This document shows, in pieces, positions 36,986 through 44,572 of a DNA stretch of 64,000 nucleotides. Origin of the DNA: Bradyrhizobium sp. MOS003. GTDB lineage: Bacteria > Pseudomonadota > Alphaproteobacteria > Rhizobiales > Xanthobacteraceae. The stretch spans positions 124,001 through 188,000 of the forward strand of contig NZ_PYFW01000005.1 of NCBI RefSeq assembly GCF_003020125.1. Direction: 5' to 3'. The translations under genes were made by a program, and so were the position numbers. Positions within the stretch are counted from its first letter, which is position 1; every line of letters starts with the position of its first letter. Under the pieces are notes generated by a model that made no database searches, had not been told where the DNA came from, and saw only the letters and a program-made list of their open reading frames with translations.

Positions 36986-38532
36986 GAGCGTCCTCCCGCT
37001 TCCAGCAGGGGACTTTGCGGCACAGCATGGGTTGCAATCCAGTCGTCAAGCGCAGCGATCTCGTCGGCAGATAGTCGCAGGCCGAGCTTGGAACGGCGCC
37101 AGACGATGTCCTCGGCGGTCATGGCCCATTCATTGGCCATGAGGTAGCGGACCTCGCGCTCGGTCAGCGTCGCACCAAAGGCCTGGCCGAGATCGGCCGA
37201 CGATTTGGCATCGCCGAGCAGCTTGATGGCCTTGGTGCCATAGGCTCGCGCGAGCCGCCTGGCGTGCTCGTGGCTGAGGAAGGGATAGCCGCGCTGCACC
37301 TCGGCGATCAGGCCATCGATGTCGGACACATTCATGTCGCCGCCGGGCAGCGGCGATTTCCCGGTCCAGCCCTCCCGCGCTTTTGCGCTGCGAAGATAGG
37401 GCGCGAGCCGCTCAAGCGCCTCCTCGGCGAGGCGGCGATAGGTGGTGATCTTGCCGCCATAGATCGACAGCAGCGGTACCCCGCCGGGCGTGTCGAGCTC
37501 GAAAACGTAGTCCCGCGTCGCGGCCTTGGCTTCGCTAGCGCCGTCGTCATAAAGCGGCCGCACACCCGAATAGGTCCAGACCACGTCGTCCGGCGTCACG
37601 GGCTTCGCCAGATATTCGCTCGCCGCGGTGCAGAGATACTGGATCTCCTCCGGCGTCGCCTTCACCTTGGCGGGATCGCCGTCATAATCGCGGTCGGTGG
37701 TGCCGATCAGGGTGAAGTCGTCCTGGTACGGGATCACGAAGATGATGCGGCCGTCGGCGTTCTGGAACATGTAAGCGCGGTCGTGGTCGTAGAGCTTCCT
37801 GACCACGATGTGCGAGCCCTGCACCAGGCGCACCTTGGCTTTCGCATTAACGCCGGCGCCGCGGCCGAGCACGTCCTCGACCCAGGGGCCGCCGGCATTG
37901 ACCAGAGCCTTTGCCTGGATCTCCGACCGCTCACCGGTCAGCGTGTTGACCATGCTCACGGTCCAGAGACCGTCGGACTGCTTGATATCCGTTGCACGGG
38001 TGCGGGTGCGGATCTCAGCGCCCTTGTCGGCGGCATCGCGCGCATTGAGAACGACGAGGCGGGCGTCGTCGACGAAGCAGTCGGAATATTCGAAGGCGCG
38101 GGAATAGCGGTTCGGGATCAGCGGCTTGCCGACCTCGTCACGCCGGAGATCGACGGAGCGGGTCGCGGGCAGCAAATGACGGCCGCCGATGTGATCATAG
38201 AGGAACAGGCCGAGACGCAGCAGCCAGGCCGGGCGCAGGCCGGCGTGATGCGGCAATACGAAACGCAGGGGGCGGATGATGTGGGGCCCGATGCCCCAGA
38301 GGATCTCGCGCTCGATCAGCGCCTCGCGAACCAGGCGGAACTCGTAATATTCGAGATAGCGCAGTCCGCCATGGACCAGCTTGGTCGACCAGGACGACGT
38401 CCCGCTCGCCAAGTCGTTCATTTCGCACAGGAAAACCGTGTTTCCGCGGCCTACCGCGTCGCGCGCGATGCCACAGCCATTAACACCGCCTCCAATGATG
38501 GCGAGGTCGAAAATCCGCTCCAACAGACGCAT
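36982..38532 (-). CDS. glpD: Glycerol-3-phosphate dehydrogenase (FAD)
   Basis: 516 residues. The N-terminal FAD motif is DLAIIGGGVNGCGIARDAVG (about 8-27), then the ASGTSSWSTKLVHGGLRYLE block (42-61) typical of GlpD, with the helical DAO C-terminal domain (about 385-505). It oxidises sn-glycerol-3-phosphate to dihydroxyacetone phosphate at the membrane and passes electrons to quinone. It is the first gene of the operon; the phosphorylating kinase is not in the window. The SD is poor (a run of G directly before the ATG). Confidence 0.94.
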   Translation of the reverse strand: MRLLERIFDLAIIGGGVNGCGIARDAVGRGNTVFLCEMNDLASGTSSWSTKLVHGGLRYLEYYEFRLVREALIEREILWGIGPHIIRPLRFVLPHHAGLRPAWLLRLGLFLYDHIGGRHLLPATRSVDLRRDEVGKPLIPNRYSRAFEYSDCFVDDARLVVLNARDAADKGAEIRTRTRATDIKQSDGLWTVSMVNTLTGERSEIQAKALVNAGGPWVEDVLGRGAGVNAKAKVRLVQGSHIVVRKLYDHDRAYMFQNADGRIIFVIPYQDDFTLIGTTDRDYDGDPAKVKATPEEIQYLCTAASEYLAKPVTPDDVVWTYSGVRPLYDDGASEAKAATRDYVFELDTPGGVPLLSIYGGKITTYRRLAEEALERLAPYLRSAKAREGWTGKSPLPGGDMNVSDIDGLIAEVQRGYPFLSHEHARRLARAYGTKAIKLLGDAKSSADLGQAFGATLTEREVRYLMANEWAMTAEDIVWRRSKLGLRLSADEIAALDDWIATHAVPQSPLLEAGGRS

Positions 38533-38566
38533 CCCCCGGCGACCGCCCGTTCCGTCGGGCGGCTAC

Positions 38567-38613
38567 TTTCGTTTATGATTAGATCACACCGAAAAACGAA
38601 AGCAAGACGAAAG
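38567..38613 (-). promoter_or_regulatory. GlpR operator candidate upstream of glpD
   Basis: On the minus strand, CTTTCGT occurs at 38613-38607 and again at 38602-38596, exactly one helical turn (11 bases) apart, and an inverted copy AAACGAAAG lies 19-21 bases further on (38574-38566). DeoR-family repressors such as GlpR typically bind TTTCGT-like repeats spaced by a turn. It sits 35-80 bases before the glpD ATG. The fit to GlpR is inference from the neighbour. Confidence 0.55.
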
Positions 38614-38627
38614 AGAGGAGGAAAGAA

Positions 38628-38678
38628 ATGAAAGCAGAACTTTTTGGCGGGCAATACGATGCAGGAATGGGCAGCTGA
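38628..38678 (+). CDS. Possible 16-residue leader peptide with a very strong ribosome site
   Basis: ATG at 38628 preceded by GAGGAGGAAAGAA, one of the best Shine-Dalgarno sequences in the window, then 16 codons (MKAELFGGQYDAGMGS) and TGA. It points away from glpD and has no gene directly behind it on the + strand; the next 140 bases show nothing coding. It may be a remnant of a lost gene, a small protein or chance. The low confidence reflects its length. Confidence 0.25.
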   Translation: MKAELFGGQYDAGMGS

Positions 38679-38817
38679 ATCTAGTAGTCAGCTGAAGGCC
38701 TCGGCGGCGTGGTGTTGCTGAAAGACAGCCAACTTCGCATGGCGCTTGCCGGCAGGGCATGCGAATGATCCGCCGGTGCCTGCGGTTCCGCGGATGGATG
38801 GCAAACGTTTCAGACCG

Positions 38818-39663
38818 CTATCGCAGCCGCACCACCGGCGCGGCTTCCGGCGCCGCATCCTGCGCCTCGGCCTGTGCATCATCGATGTCCGCCCCCTTCG
38901 GCATCGCGGCCATCACCTCGATGCCCTTGCTGTGGCAGATCGTGGCGAGGCGCTCAGGCAGCTCCTGGTCGGTGACGAAGGTCTGAATTTGGGTGATGTG
39001 CGCGATGCGGACCGGCGCACTGCGGCGGAGCTTGGTGGAATCCGCAACCAGCATGACGGTGCGGGCGTTGGCGATGATGGCTTGCGCGACCTGCACCTCG
39101 CGATAATCGAAATCGAGCAGCGCGCCCTCCTCGTCGATCGCGGACGCGCCGATGATGGCATAGTCGACCTTGAACTGGCCGATCAGCTGCGTCGCGGTGG
39201 AGCCGACCACGGCACCATCGGCGCGCCGCACCGTGCCGCCGGCGACGACGACCTCGATGCGAGGATGGCGGTAGAGCAGCATCGCAACGTTGAGGTTGTT
39301 GGTGATGACGAGGAGATCCTCGTGTGAGGTCAGCGCGCTCGCGACCTCCTCGGTCGTGGTGCCGATGTTGATGAACAGCGAGCAGCCGTTCGGGATCAGC
39401 GATGCGGCGGCAGCTCCAATCGCTTTCTTCTCGTCGGCGGCGACGAAGCGCCTCGCCTCATAGGCGAGGTTTTCGACGCCGGAGGCGATAATGGCGCCGC
39501 CATGGATGCGGGTCAGCGATCTCCGTTCGCAGAGGTCGTTGAGATCCTTGCGGATGGTCTGCGCCGAGACCTCGAAGCGGCGCGCGAGCTCTTCGACCAT
39601 GACACGGCCCGAGGCTCGCGCGATGTTGAGGATTTCGGCTTGGCGATGGGTCAGTCCGGTCAC
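38818..39663 (-). CDS. glpR: DeoR family transcriptional regulator (GlpR-like)
   Basis: 281 residues from a GTG at 39663 preceded by GAGG. The N-terminal winged helix (about 5-58, VEELARRFEVSAQTIRKDLN) and IHGGAI linker are the DeoR signature; the sugar-phosphate-isomerase-like sensor domain follows (about 75-250), with NIGTTTEEVA and the VADSTKLRR segment. Placement directly upstream of glpD-S-T-P-Q-U-V makes it the likely repressor, released by glycerol-3-phosphate. About 285 bases separate its stop from the glpD start, holding the CTTTCGT repeats. Confidence 0.85.
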   Translation of the reverse strand: MTGLTHRQAEILNIARASGRVMVEELARRFEVSAQTIRKDLNDLCERRSLTRIHGGAIIASGVENLAYEARRFVAADEKKAIGAAAASLIPNGCSLFINIGTTTEEVASALTSHEDLLVITNNLNVAMLLYRHPRIEVVVAGGTVRRADGAVVGSTATQLIGQFKVDYAIIGASAIDEEGALLDFDYREVQVAQAIIANARTVMLVADSTKLRRSAPVRIAHITQIQTFVTDQELPERLATICHSKGIEVMAAMPKGADIDDAQAEAQDAAPEAAPVVRLR

Positions 39664-39762
39664 GGCAAAGGCCTCAAATCAGGAAGCCACATGGTGCGGC
39701 GGTTCTCGCCTTCGGTCAATGCGCGCGGCGATCACGGTTAACGATGCGGCCGCTCACCACGC

Positions 39763-39798
39763 CATCTCTTACCAAGCCATCATCTCTTACCAAGCCAT
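39763..39798. repeat. 18-base tandem duplication across the HAD gene stop
   Basis: CATCTCTTACCAAGCCAT occurs twice head to tail (39763-39780 and 39781-39798). On the minus strand it carries ATG GCT TGG TAA, so the last three codons and the stop of the HAD gene are duplicated in phase just behind the real stop at 39787. Confidence 0.9.
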
Positions 39799-40461
39799 GG
39801 CGCTCTCGAGACGCGCGAGCAGTTGCGGATCGTCGAAGGCGCTGGCGGATGCGACGGCGCCGGCTGCAACCAGGTCAGCATGGCTGAGGCTGGTCCGGAC
39901 GCCGATGGTCGGAATGCCGGCCGCGGTGGCCGATTGGACGCCGGTGCGGGAGTCCTCGAATGCGATCGAGACCTCTGCGCTCGCACCCACGAAACGCAGG
40001 CCCTCCTGATAGGGCAGCGGATGCGGCTTGCCGTGCGGCAGTTCGGCACCGATCACGAGCGCCTTGAAACGATGCGTGATGCCGAGGCCGGAAAGCAGCA
40101 GCTCGGCATTGAGACGCGGCGCGTTGGTCACGGCGACCATGGGAATGCCGGCCGCATCCGCGCGATCCAGCAGCGCCATCAGCCCCGCCAACGGCTCGAT
40201 CTGCCCGGCCACGAGCGTTCGGAAAACCTCTTCTTTCTCGTCAAGGATCTCGGCACGCCGCGCCGGCGTTTCGTCGGGCAAGAAGCGCTCGCCGATCGAG
40301 ACATTGGCGAAGCCCTGCAGCTCCCTGGAGAAGCGCTCGTGATCGAACACATGGCCGCGCGGTCCCAGCACCTGGTTGAAGGCCTTGAGATGCAGCGGGT
40401 CGGTGTTGGCGAGCGTGCCATCGATGTCGAACAACAACGCCCTGCCGATTGCCTCGATCAT
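39787..40461 (-). CDS. HAD family phosphatase
   Basis: 224 residues. Motif I is LLFDIDGTLANT with nucleophile D12 and D14, the four-helix cap runs from about 22 to 95, motif II is VTNAP, and AFEDSRTGVQSATAAGIPTI is motif IV. The beta-phosphoglucomutase-like/phosphoglycolate phosphatase subgroup fits. Being just upstream of glpR, a role on glycerol or polyol phosphates is possible, but the substrate is not readable. Divergent from the exported NTF2-like gene across 155 bases. Confidence 0.88.
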   Translation of the reverse strand: MIEAIGRALLFDIDGTLANTDPLHLKAFNQVLGPRGHVFDHERFSRELQGFANVSIGERFLPDETPARRAEILDEKEEVFRTLVAGQIEPLAGLMALLDRADAAGIPMVAVTNAPRLNAELLLSGLGITHRFKALVIGAELPHGKPHPLPYQEGLRFVGASAEVSIAFEDSRTGVQSATAAGIPTIGVRTSLSHADLVAAGAVASASAFDDPQLLARLESAMAW

Positions 40462-40483
40462 TTCTCTACTTTCCCAAATCCGC

Positions 40484-40538
40484 GATGCATCAATGCGAAA
40501 GACGTATCAATACGCTCTCGTGCACGCAATGATGCATC
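40484..40538. promoter_or_regulatory. Paired GATGCATC palindromes between HAD and NTF2-like genes
   Basis: Two perfect 8-base palindromes (40484-40491 and 40531-40538), 47 bases apart, in the divergent promoter region. The second is embedded in a run rich in ATG/CAT. They could be sites of an unidentified regulator. Confidence 0.3.
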
Positions 40539-40616
40539 CACATGACCACAATGCGACACTCGACAAAGCTGCATGCGACTGCAACACTCCTCGCAAGATC
40601 AAAAAAGGAGGAAACG

Positions 40617-41066
40617 ATGATCAACCGACGCGATCTGGCTCTTTCGACTCTTGCCGTCTCCGCGCTTGCGCTCTCCGCACCGGCGCTTGCCGCCTCGGCA
40701 GACGAAGAGGCGGTGGCGAAAAAGGTCGAGGCCTTCCGCCTCGCCCAGATCGCGGCCGACCCGAAGGCGCTCGGCGCGCTGTGCTGGGACGATCTCAGCT
40801 ACAGCCATTCCAGCGGCAAGGTCGAGGACAAGGCGACCTTCATCGCCAATGCCACCGACGGCAAGTCGAAGTTCCTGTCGATCGACTACAAGGATCCCAC
40901 CATCAAGGTCGTCGGTCCCGCCGCGATCGTGCGCTTCCACTGGATGGCCGAGCAGGAGATGGCGGCCGATGGGAAGAAAGTGTCGACCAACCTTCACATT
41001 CTGATGAACTGGCAGAAGCAGGGCGACGAGTGGAAGCTGCTGTCGCGCGCCGCGACGAAGTTGTGA
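40617..41066 (+). CDS. Exported NTF2-like (SnoaL/DUF4440-type) protein
   Basis: 149 residues from the ATG at 40617 with AAGGAGG before it. N-terminal signal with Arg-Arg (MINRRDLALSTLAVSALALS, cleavage near ALAAS, about 26) that may be Tat or Sec, followed by a compact NTF2-like cone (DDLSYSHSSG, WKLLSRAATKL). The family includes ketosteroid-isomerase-like enzymes and scaffolds; no catalytic Asp triad is certain. A paralogue without signal peptide lies 142 bases downstream. Confidence 0.85.
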   Translation: MINRRDLALSTLAVSALALSAPALAASADEEAVAKKVEAFRLAQIAADPKALGALCWDDLSYSHSSGKVEDKATFIANATDGKSKFLSIDYKDPTIKVVGPAAIVRFHWMAEQEMAADGKKVSTNLHILMNWQKQGDEWKLLSRAATKL

Positions 41067-41208
41067 TGTGACGACTTGCCCCTCCCCTTTTGGGTGTTCA
41101 GACCGGGGGGGGGGTGGCATACGCGGCCTCGATCGCCGTGCTTAAGACCGCCGATGCTTGGCATCGGCTATGGCGATGGCGGCGAGAAGATCAAGGACGG
41201 AGGATAGT

Positions 41209-41574
41209 ATGACGGACCACGAGGCGGTGGCAAAGAACGTCGAGGCATTTCGCCTCGCCCAGATCGCGGCCGATCCGAAGGCGCTCGACGCGCTGTGCGC
41301 GGACGATTTGAGCTACAGCCATTCAAGCGGCTTCCTCGAGGACAAGGCGGCCTTCGTCGCCAACGCCACCGACGGCAAGACCGAATTCCTGTCGATTACG
41401 TACAAGGATCCAACCATCAAGATCGTCGGTCCCGCCGCGATCGTACGCTTCCACTGGATGGCCGAGATGATGACCGGCGGACAGAAAGTGACAAACAGCC
41501 TTCACATCCTGATGAACTGGCTGAAGCAGGGCGACGAGTGGAAGCTGCTGTCGCGCTCCGCCACGAAACTGTGA
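41209..41574 (+). CDS. Cytoplasmic NTF2-like paralogue of the preceding gene
   Basis: 121 residues from the ATG at 41209 (GGAGG upstream). Residues 5-121 repeat the upstream protein with roughly 80 percent or more identity by eye (NVEAFRLAQIAADPKALDAL; WKLLSRSATKL), but the signal peptide is gone. The two genes are a tandem duplication in which one copy is exported and the other cytosolic. The gap holds a run of ten G (41105-41114). The in-frame extension upstream to 41158 is unlikely. Confidence 0.82.
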   Translation: MTDHEAVAKNVEAFRLAQIAADPKALDALCADDLSYSHSSGFLEDKAAFVANATDGKTEFLSITYKDPTIKIVGPAAIVRFHWMAEMMTGGQKVTNSLHILMNWLKQGDEWKLLSRSATKL

Positions 41575-41630
41575 TGCGACAACGCGATTCCGTGCCGCGC
41601 CTGCGCGGCCGGGAATGACGCGTACGGCGC

Positions 41631-41822
41631 TTACGCCGCCTCCTTCACATCGCCGTTAACCAGCTTGCGCGCGGCGCGTTCGGCTTCGCGGGCGTTGCGG
41701 AAGAACTGGCCTTCGAGGCGATTGAATTGGTGGGACGAAGCGAAGAAGCAGTAGCCGCCCTGGCCGCGAACGACGATGCCCGCGGTCTCCGAGTTCACTT
41801 CAATGATGTAGCTGTCCGGCAT
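41631..41822 (-). CDS. Small conserved protein of unknown function
   Basis: 63 residues from the ATG at 41822. MPDSYIIEVNSETAGIVVRG begins a small beta-rich domain, followed by FFASSHQFNRLEGQFFRNAR and a basic helix. I associate this pattern with a small family of unknown function in Bradyrhizobium and relatives. A TTG at 41849 would add nine residues but has no good SD. It stands alone between the NTF2-like paralogue and the thioesterase gene, followed by 221 bases (41823-42043) without recognisable features. Confidence 0.7.
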   Translation of the reverse strand: MPDSYIIEVNSETAGIVVRGQGGYCFFASSHQFNRLEGQFFRNAREAERAARKLVNGDVKEAA

Positions 41823-42043
41823 GGCCCGTAGATTCCTCAATGCGGGCAAATAACGGCGTCTCTGCCCTTTGGTTCCCAGGGCAAATCAACCGGTTTCCAC
41901 CGCGAATCGACTCGCTCATGGGTACGCCGGGACCTCATCCGTTTTATGACTGGTTGTTGGCGAAGCCGCGACGCGTTGACTCATCCGCGCCGCGTTTGGC
42001 GAGCTGCAACTCTTCGTGTGATGGGACGCAAAGTCGCGCGCGA

Positions 42044-42454
42044 TTAGGTCGCGACCGGCATCTCGGTCGAGCGGACTTCCTGCGGACGGCCGTGCTCGTC
42101 GATCGAGACATACGTAAAATTGCCGTCAGTGACGAGCAACGGGTGCTCCTCGCCGCGCCGCAACGCCCAGGCTTCCAGATGCACCGTCAAAGAGGTGCGG
42201 CCGACGCGGACGAGGTTGGCATAGACCGAGACGAGGTCGCCGACGTAGACGGCCTTGCGAAAATTCATCGCCTCGATCGCGACGGTGACGGTGCGCGACT
42301 TCGCGACTTTGGATGCGAACACACCGCCGCCGACGTCCATCTGGCTGAGCAGCCAGCCGCCGAAGATGTCGCCATTGGCGTTGGTGTCGGCGGGCATCGC
42401 CAGCGTGCGGATGCAGAGATCGCCGCGCGGCGCGCTGTCGGACTTCTCGGTCAT
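42044..42454 (-). CDS. Acyl-CoA thioesterase, YciA-type hotdog protein
   Basis: 136 residues from the ATG at 42454. Single hotdog domain with the DTNANGDIFGGWLLSQMD signature (about 23-40, Asp and Asn in the active-site loop) and IEAMNFRKAVYVGDLV. It hydrolyses acyl-CoA to free CoA, preventing CoA trapping. It follows the FadJ-type gene by 19 bases on the same strand and is likely the last gene of the beta-oxidation operon. Confidence 0.9.
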   Translation of the reverse strand: MTEKSDSAPRGDLCIRTLAMPADTNANGDIFGGWLLSQMDVGGGVFASKVAKSRTVTVAIEAMNFRKAVYVGDLVSVYANLVRVGRTSLTVHLEAWALRRGEEHPLLVTDGNFTYVSIDEHGRPQEVRSTEMPVAT

Positions 42455-42473
42455 CGGGTTTCTCTTGAAGCTC

Positions 42474-44570
42474 TCACTTGAAATTGGCCCACCCCGGATC
42501 GGGCGCGAAGCGCTCGCCGAATCGTCCGGCCAGCCCGCGCAAGGTCGACACGACATTCTCCACGCCGCGCGTGCGCGCGTAATTCAGGGGACCACCACGG
42601 AACGGTGCATAGCCGGTACCGAAGATCATGGCGCCGTCGACCGCATCAGGATCGTCGACGATGCCCTCGCGCAGGGCCGCCACGCAGACATTGGACATCG
42701 GCAGCACCAGCCGGTCGATCATCTGGTCGGTGACGCGCGGACCGGTCTCGGGGAGCGGTGCCTTCTCGGCCTTGCCGTCCTTCCAGGTATAAAAGCCCTT
42801 GCCGGTCTTGCGGCCAAGCTCGCCCCTGGCGACTTTGTCGCGCAACCATGCGGGTGTGGGCGGCAAGAGATCACCGAACTTGGTGCGCAGCATGTCGCCG
42901 ACGTCGAGGCAGATGTCGAGCCCGACCTGGTCGGCGAGTTCGATCGGCCCCATCGGCATGCCGAACTGTTCGGCCGCGGCGTCGATCAGGCGCTGGTCGA
43001 TCTTCTCGTCCAGCATCACCATGGCTTCGAGCATGTATGGCGTCAACGCCCGGTTGACGAGGAATCCCGGCGAGCTCTTCACGGATAGCGGCAGACGATC
43101 GATCGCGCCGACGAAAGCCAGCGCCTCCTTCAGCACCTGTGGGTCGTTGCCGTCGTGACTGACGACCTCGACCAGTTGCAGCCGCGACACCGGATTGAAA
43201 AAATGCAGGCCGACCAGCCGCTCGGGCCGCGCCAACGTGGTGCGCAGATCCTGAAGCGGGATGCTCGACGTGTTGGTGGCAAGGATGGCACCCGGCTTCA
43301 TCCGCGGCTCGAGCCCGGCATAGACCTTCTGCTTCAGCTCGAGCTTCTCAGGAACTGCCTCAATGACGAGATCGGCATTGCGGACGCCCTCTCCGTCCAT
43401 GTCCGGGATCAGACGATCGAGCGCGTCGCGCACCTCTGTCGGTTTGCGGATGATCTTGCCAAACAGTTCGGCGGCGCGCATCACGGCGCCCGCGATCGGT
43501 TCGGCCTTCATGTCGGCGAGCGAGACGCGCAGCCCCTGCCCGGCTACCCAAGCCGCGATGTCGCCGCCCATGGCTCCGGCGCCAATGACGTGAACGTGCT
43601 TGATGGTGTTGCCCGAGCCTGCCGCCTTCTTCATCTGCTCGCGCAAGAAGAAGACCCGGATCAGGTTCTGGGCGGTCGGCGTCACCATCAGCCTGGCGAA
43701 CGAAGCCTGCTCTGCCTTCAGCATCGCGGCCTTGTTGCCGCCATGGGCCGCCCAGAGGTCCATCAGCGCGTAAGGCGCGGGATAGTGTTCGCGGGACGCC
43801 GCCTTCGCCGCCTCCGACCGCATTCGCCTTGCCAGGAGTCCGCGCACGAAGCCGAAATTGGCTGCAAGCGTGAGCAAGCCGGGCGTGGTCCGCTTCAGCC
43901 GGCCGAACAGTGCATCCTTCACCGCGCCCCGGACATGACGCTCCTGCGTCACGGTATCGACGAGGCCGAGCGACTTAGCGCGGCGCGCATCGATGGTGCG
44001 GCCGGTCAGCATCAGTGCCATCGACTGGGTGGGATTGACCAGCGCGGTAAATCGCGCGGTGCCGCCGAGGCCGGGATGCAGGCCGAGCATCACCTCCGGG
44101 AAGCCGAAGCGCGCCCCGTCGATCGCGATGCGCGACTGGCAGGCGAGCGCGACCTCGAGGCCGCCGCCGAGGCAGAAGCCGTGGATCACGGCGACGGTCG
44201 GCAGCTTCAGGGCTTCGAGATGATCGACCACCGCATGCGCGGCGCGGATGCGTGTCTCGACCATGTCGGGGTCGGAGGCACCGCGGAATTCGTTGACGTC
44301 GGCACCGGCGATGAAGCCGGATGGTTTGGCGGAGCGAATGACGAGGCCGGCCGGACGCTCGGTCTCGATCGCTGCGAGCACGGCGTCGAACTCCTCCACC
44401 ACGTCCGAGGACAGCGTGTTGGCGCTGGCGTCCGCGCGGTCGAATAGCAGCCAGGCAACGCCATCCTCGTCGCGCGTCAGCTTGAAGTTCTTGTACGCAC
44501 TGTCCGTCGCAGGCCTGGGCCCGAGTTCCAGCACGCGGTCGCCCAGCGCGGTCATGATCTTCGAATCCAT
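42474..44570 (-). CDS. fadJ: Fatty acid oxidation fusion: enoyl-CoA hydratase + 3-hydroxyacyl-CoA dehydrogenase (FadJ-like)
   Basis: 698 residues from the ATG at 44570. The N-terminal crotonase domain (about 35-245) shows FIAGADVNEF and GFCLGGGLEVALACQSRIA; the dehydrogenase part begins at the NAD motif VIGAGAMGGDIAAW (about 345-358) and ends with the paired C-terminal HCDH domains. It hydrates enoyl-CoA and oxidises the L-3-hydroxyacyl-CoA. The start lies two bases after the thiolase stop, so both subunits are translated together. FadJ versus FadB is not resolvable. Confidence 0.92.
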   Translation of the reverse strand: MDSKIMTALGDRVLELGPRPATDSAYKNFKLTRDEDGVAWLLFDRADASANTLSSDVVEEFDAVLAAIETERPAGLVIRSAKPSGFIAGADVNEFRGASDPDMVETRIRAAHAVVDHLEALKLPTVAVIHGFCLGGGLEVALACQSRIAIDGARFGFPEVMLGLHPGLGGTARFTALVNPTQSMALMLTGRTIDARRAKSLGLVDTVTQERHVRGAVKDALFGRLKRTTPGLLTLAANFGFVRGLLARRMRSEAAKAASREHYPAPYALMDLWAAHGGNKAAMLKAEQASFARLMVTPTAQNLIRVFFLREQMKKAAGSGNTIKHVHVIGAGAMGGDIAAWVAGQGLRVSLADMKAEPIAGAVMRAAELFGKIIRKPTEVRDALDRLIPDMDGEGVRNADLVIEAVPEKLELKQKVYAGLEPRMKPGAILATNTSSIPLQDLRTTLARPERLVGLHFFNPVSRLQLVEVVSHDGNDPQVLKEALAFVGAIDRLPLSVKSSPGFLVNRALTPYMLEAMVMLDEKIDQRLIDAAAEQFGMPMGPIELADQVGLDICLDVGDMLRTKFGDLLPPTPAWLRDKVARGELGRKTGKGFYTWKDGKAEKAPLPETGPRVTDQMIDRLVLPMSNVCVAALREGIVDDPDAVDGAMIFGTGYAPFRGGPLNYARTRGVENVVSTLRGLAGRFGERFAPDPGWANFK

Positions 44571-44572
44571 GG

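Noticed and set aside
41105..41114. Ten-G run as a phase-variation switch
   Set aside because: It lies outside any coding frame and too far (94 bases) from the start to act as a simple spacing switch; kept only as a remark in the paralogue finding.
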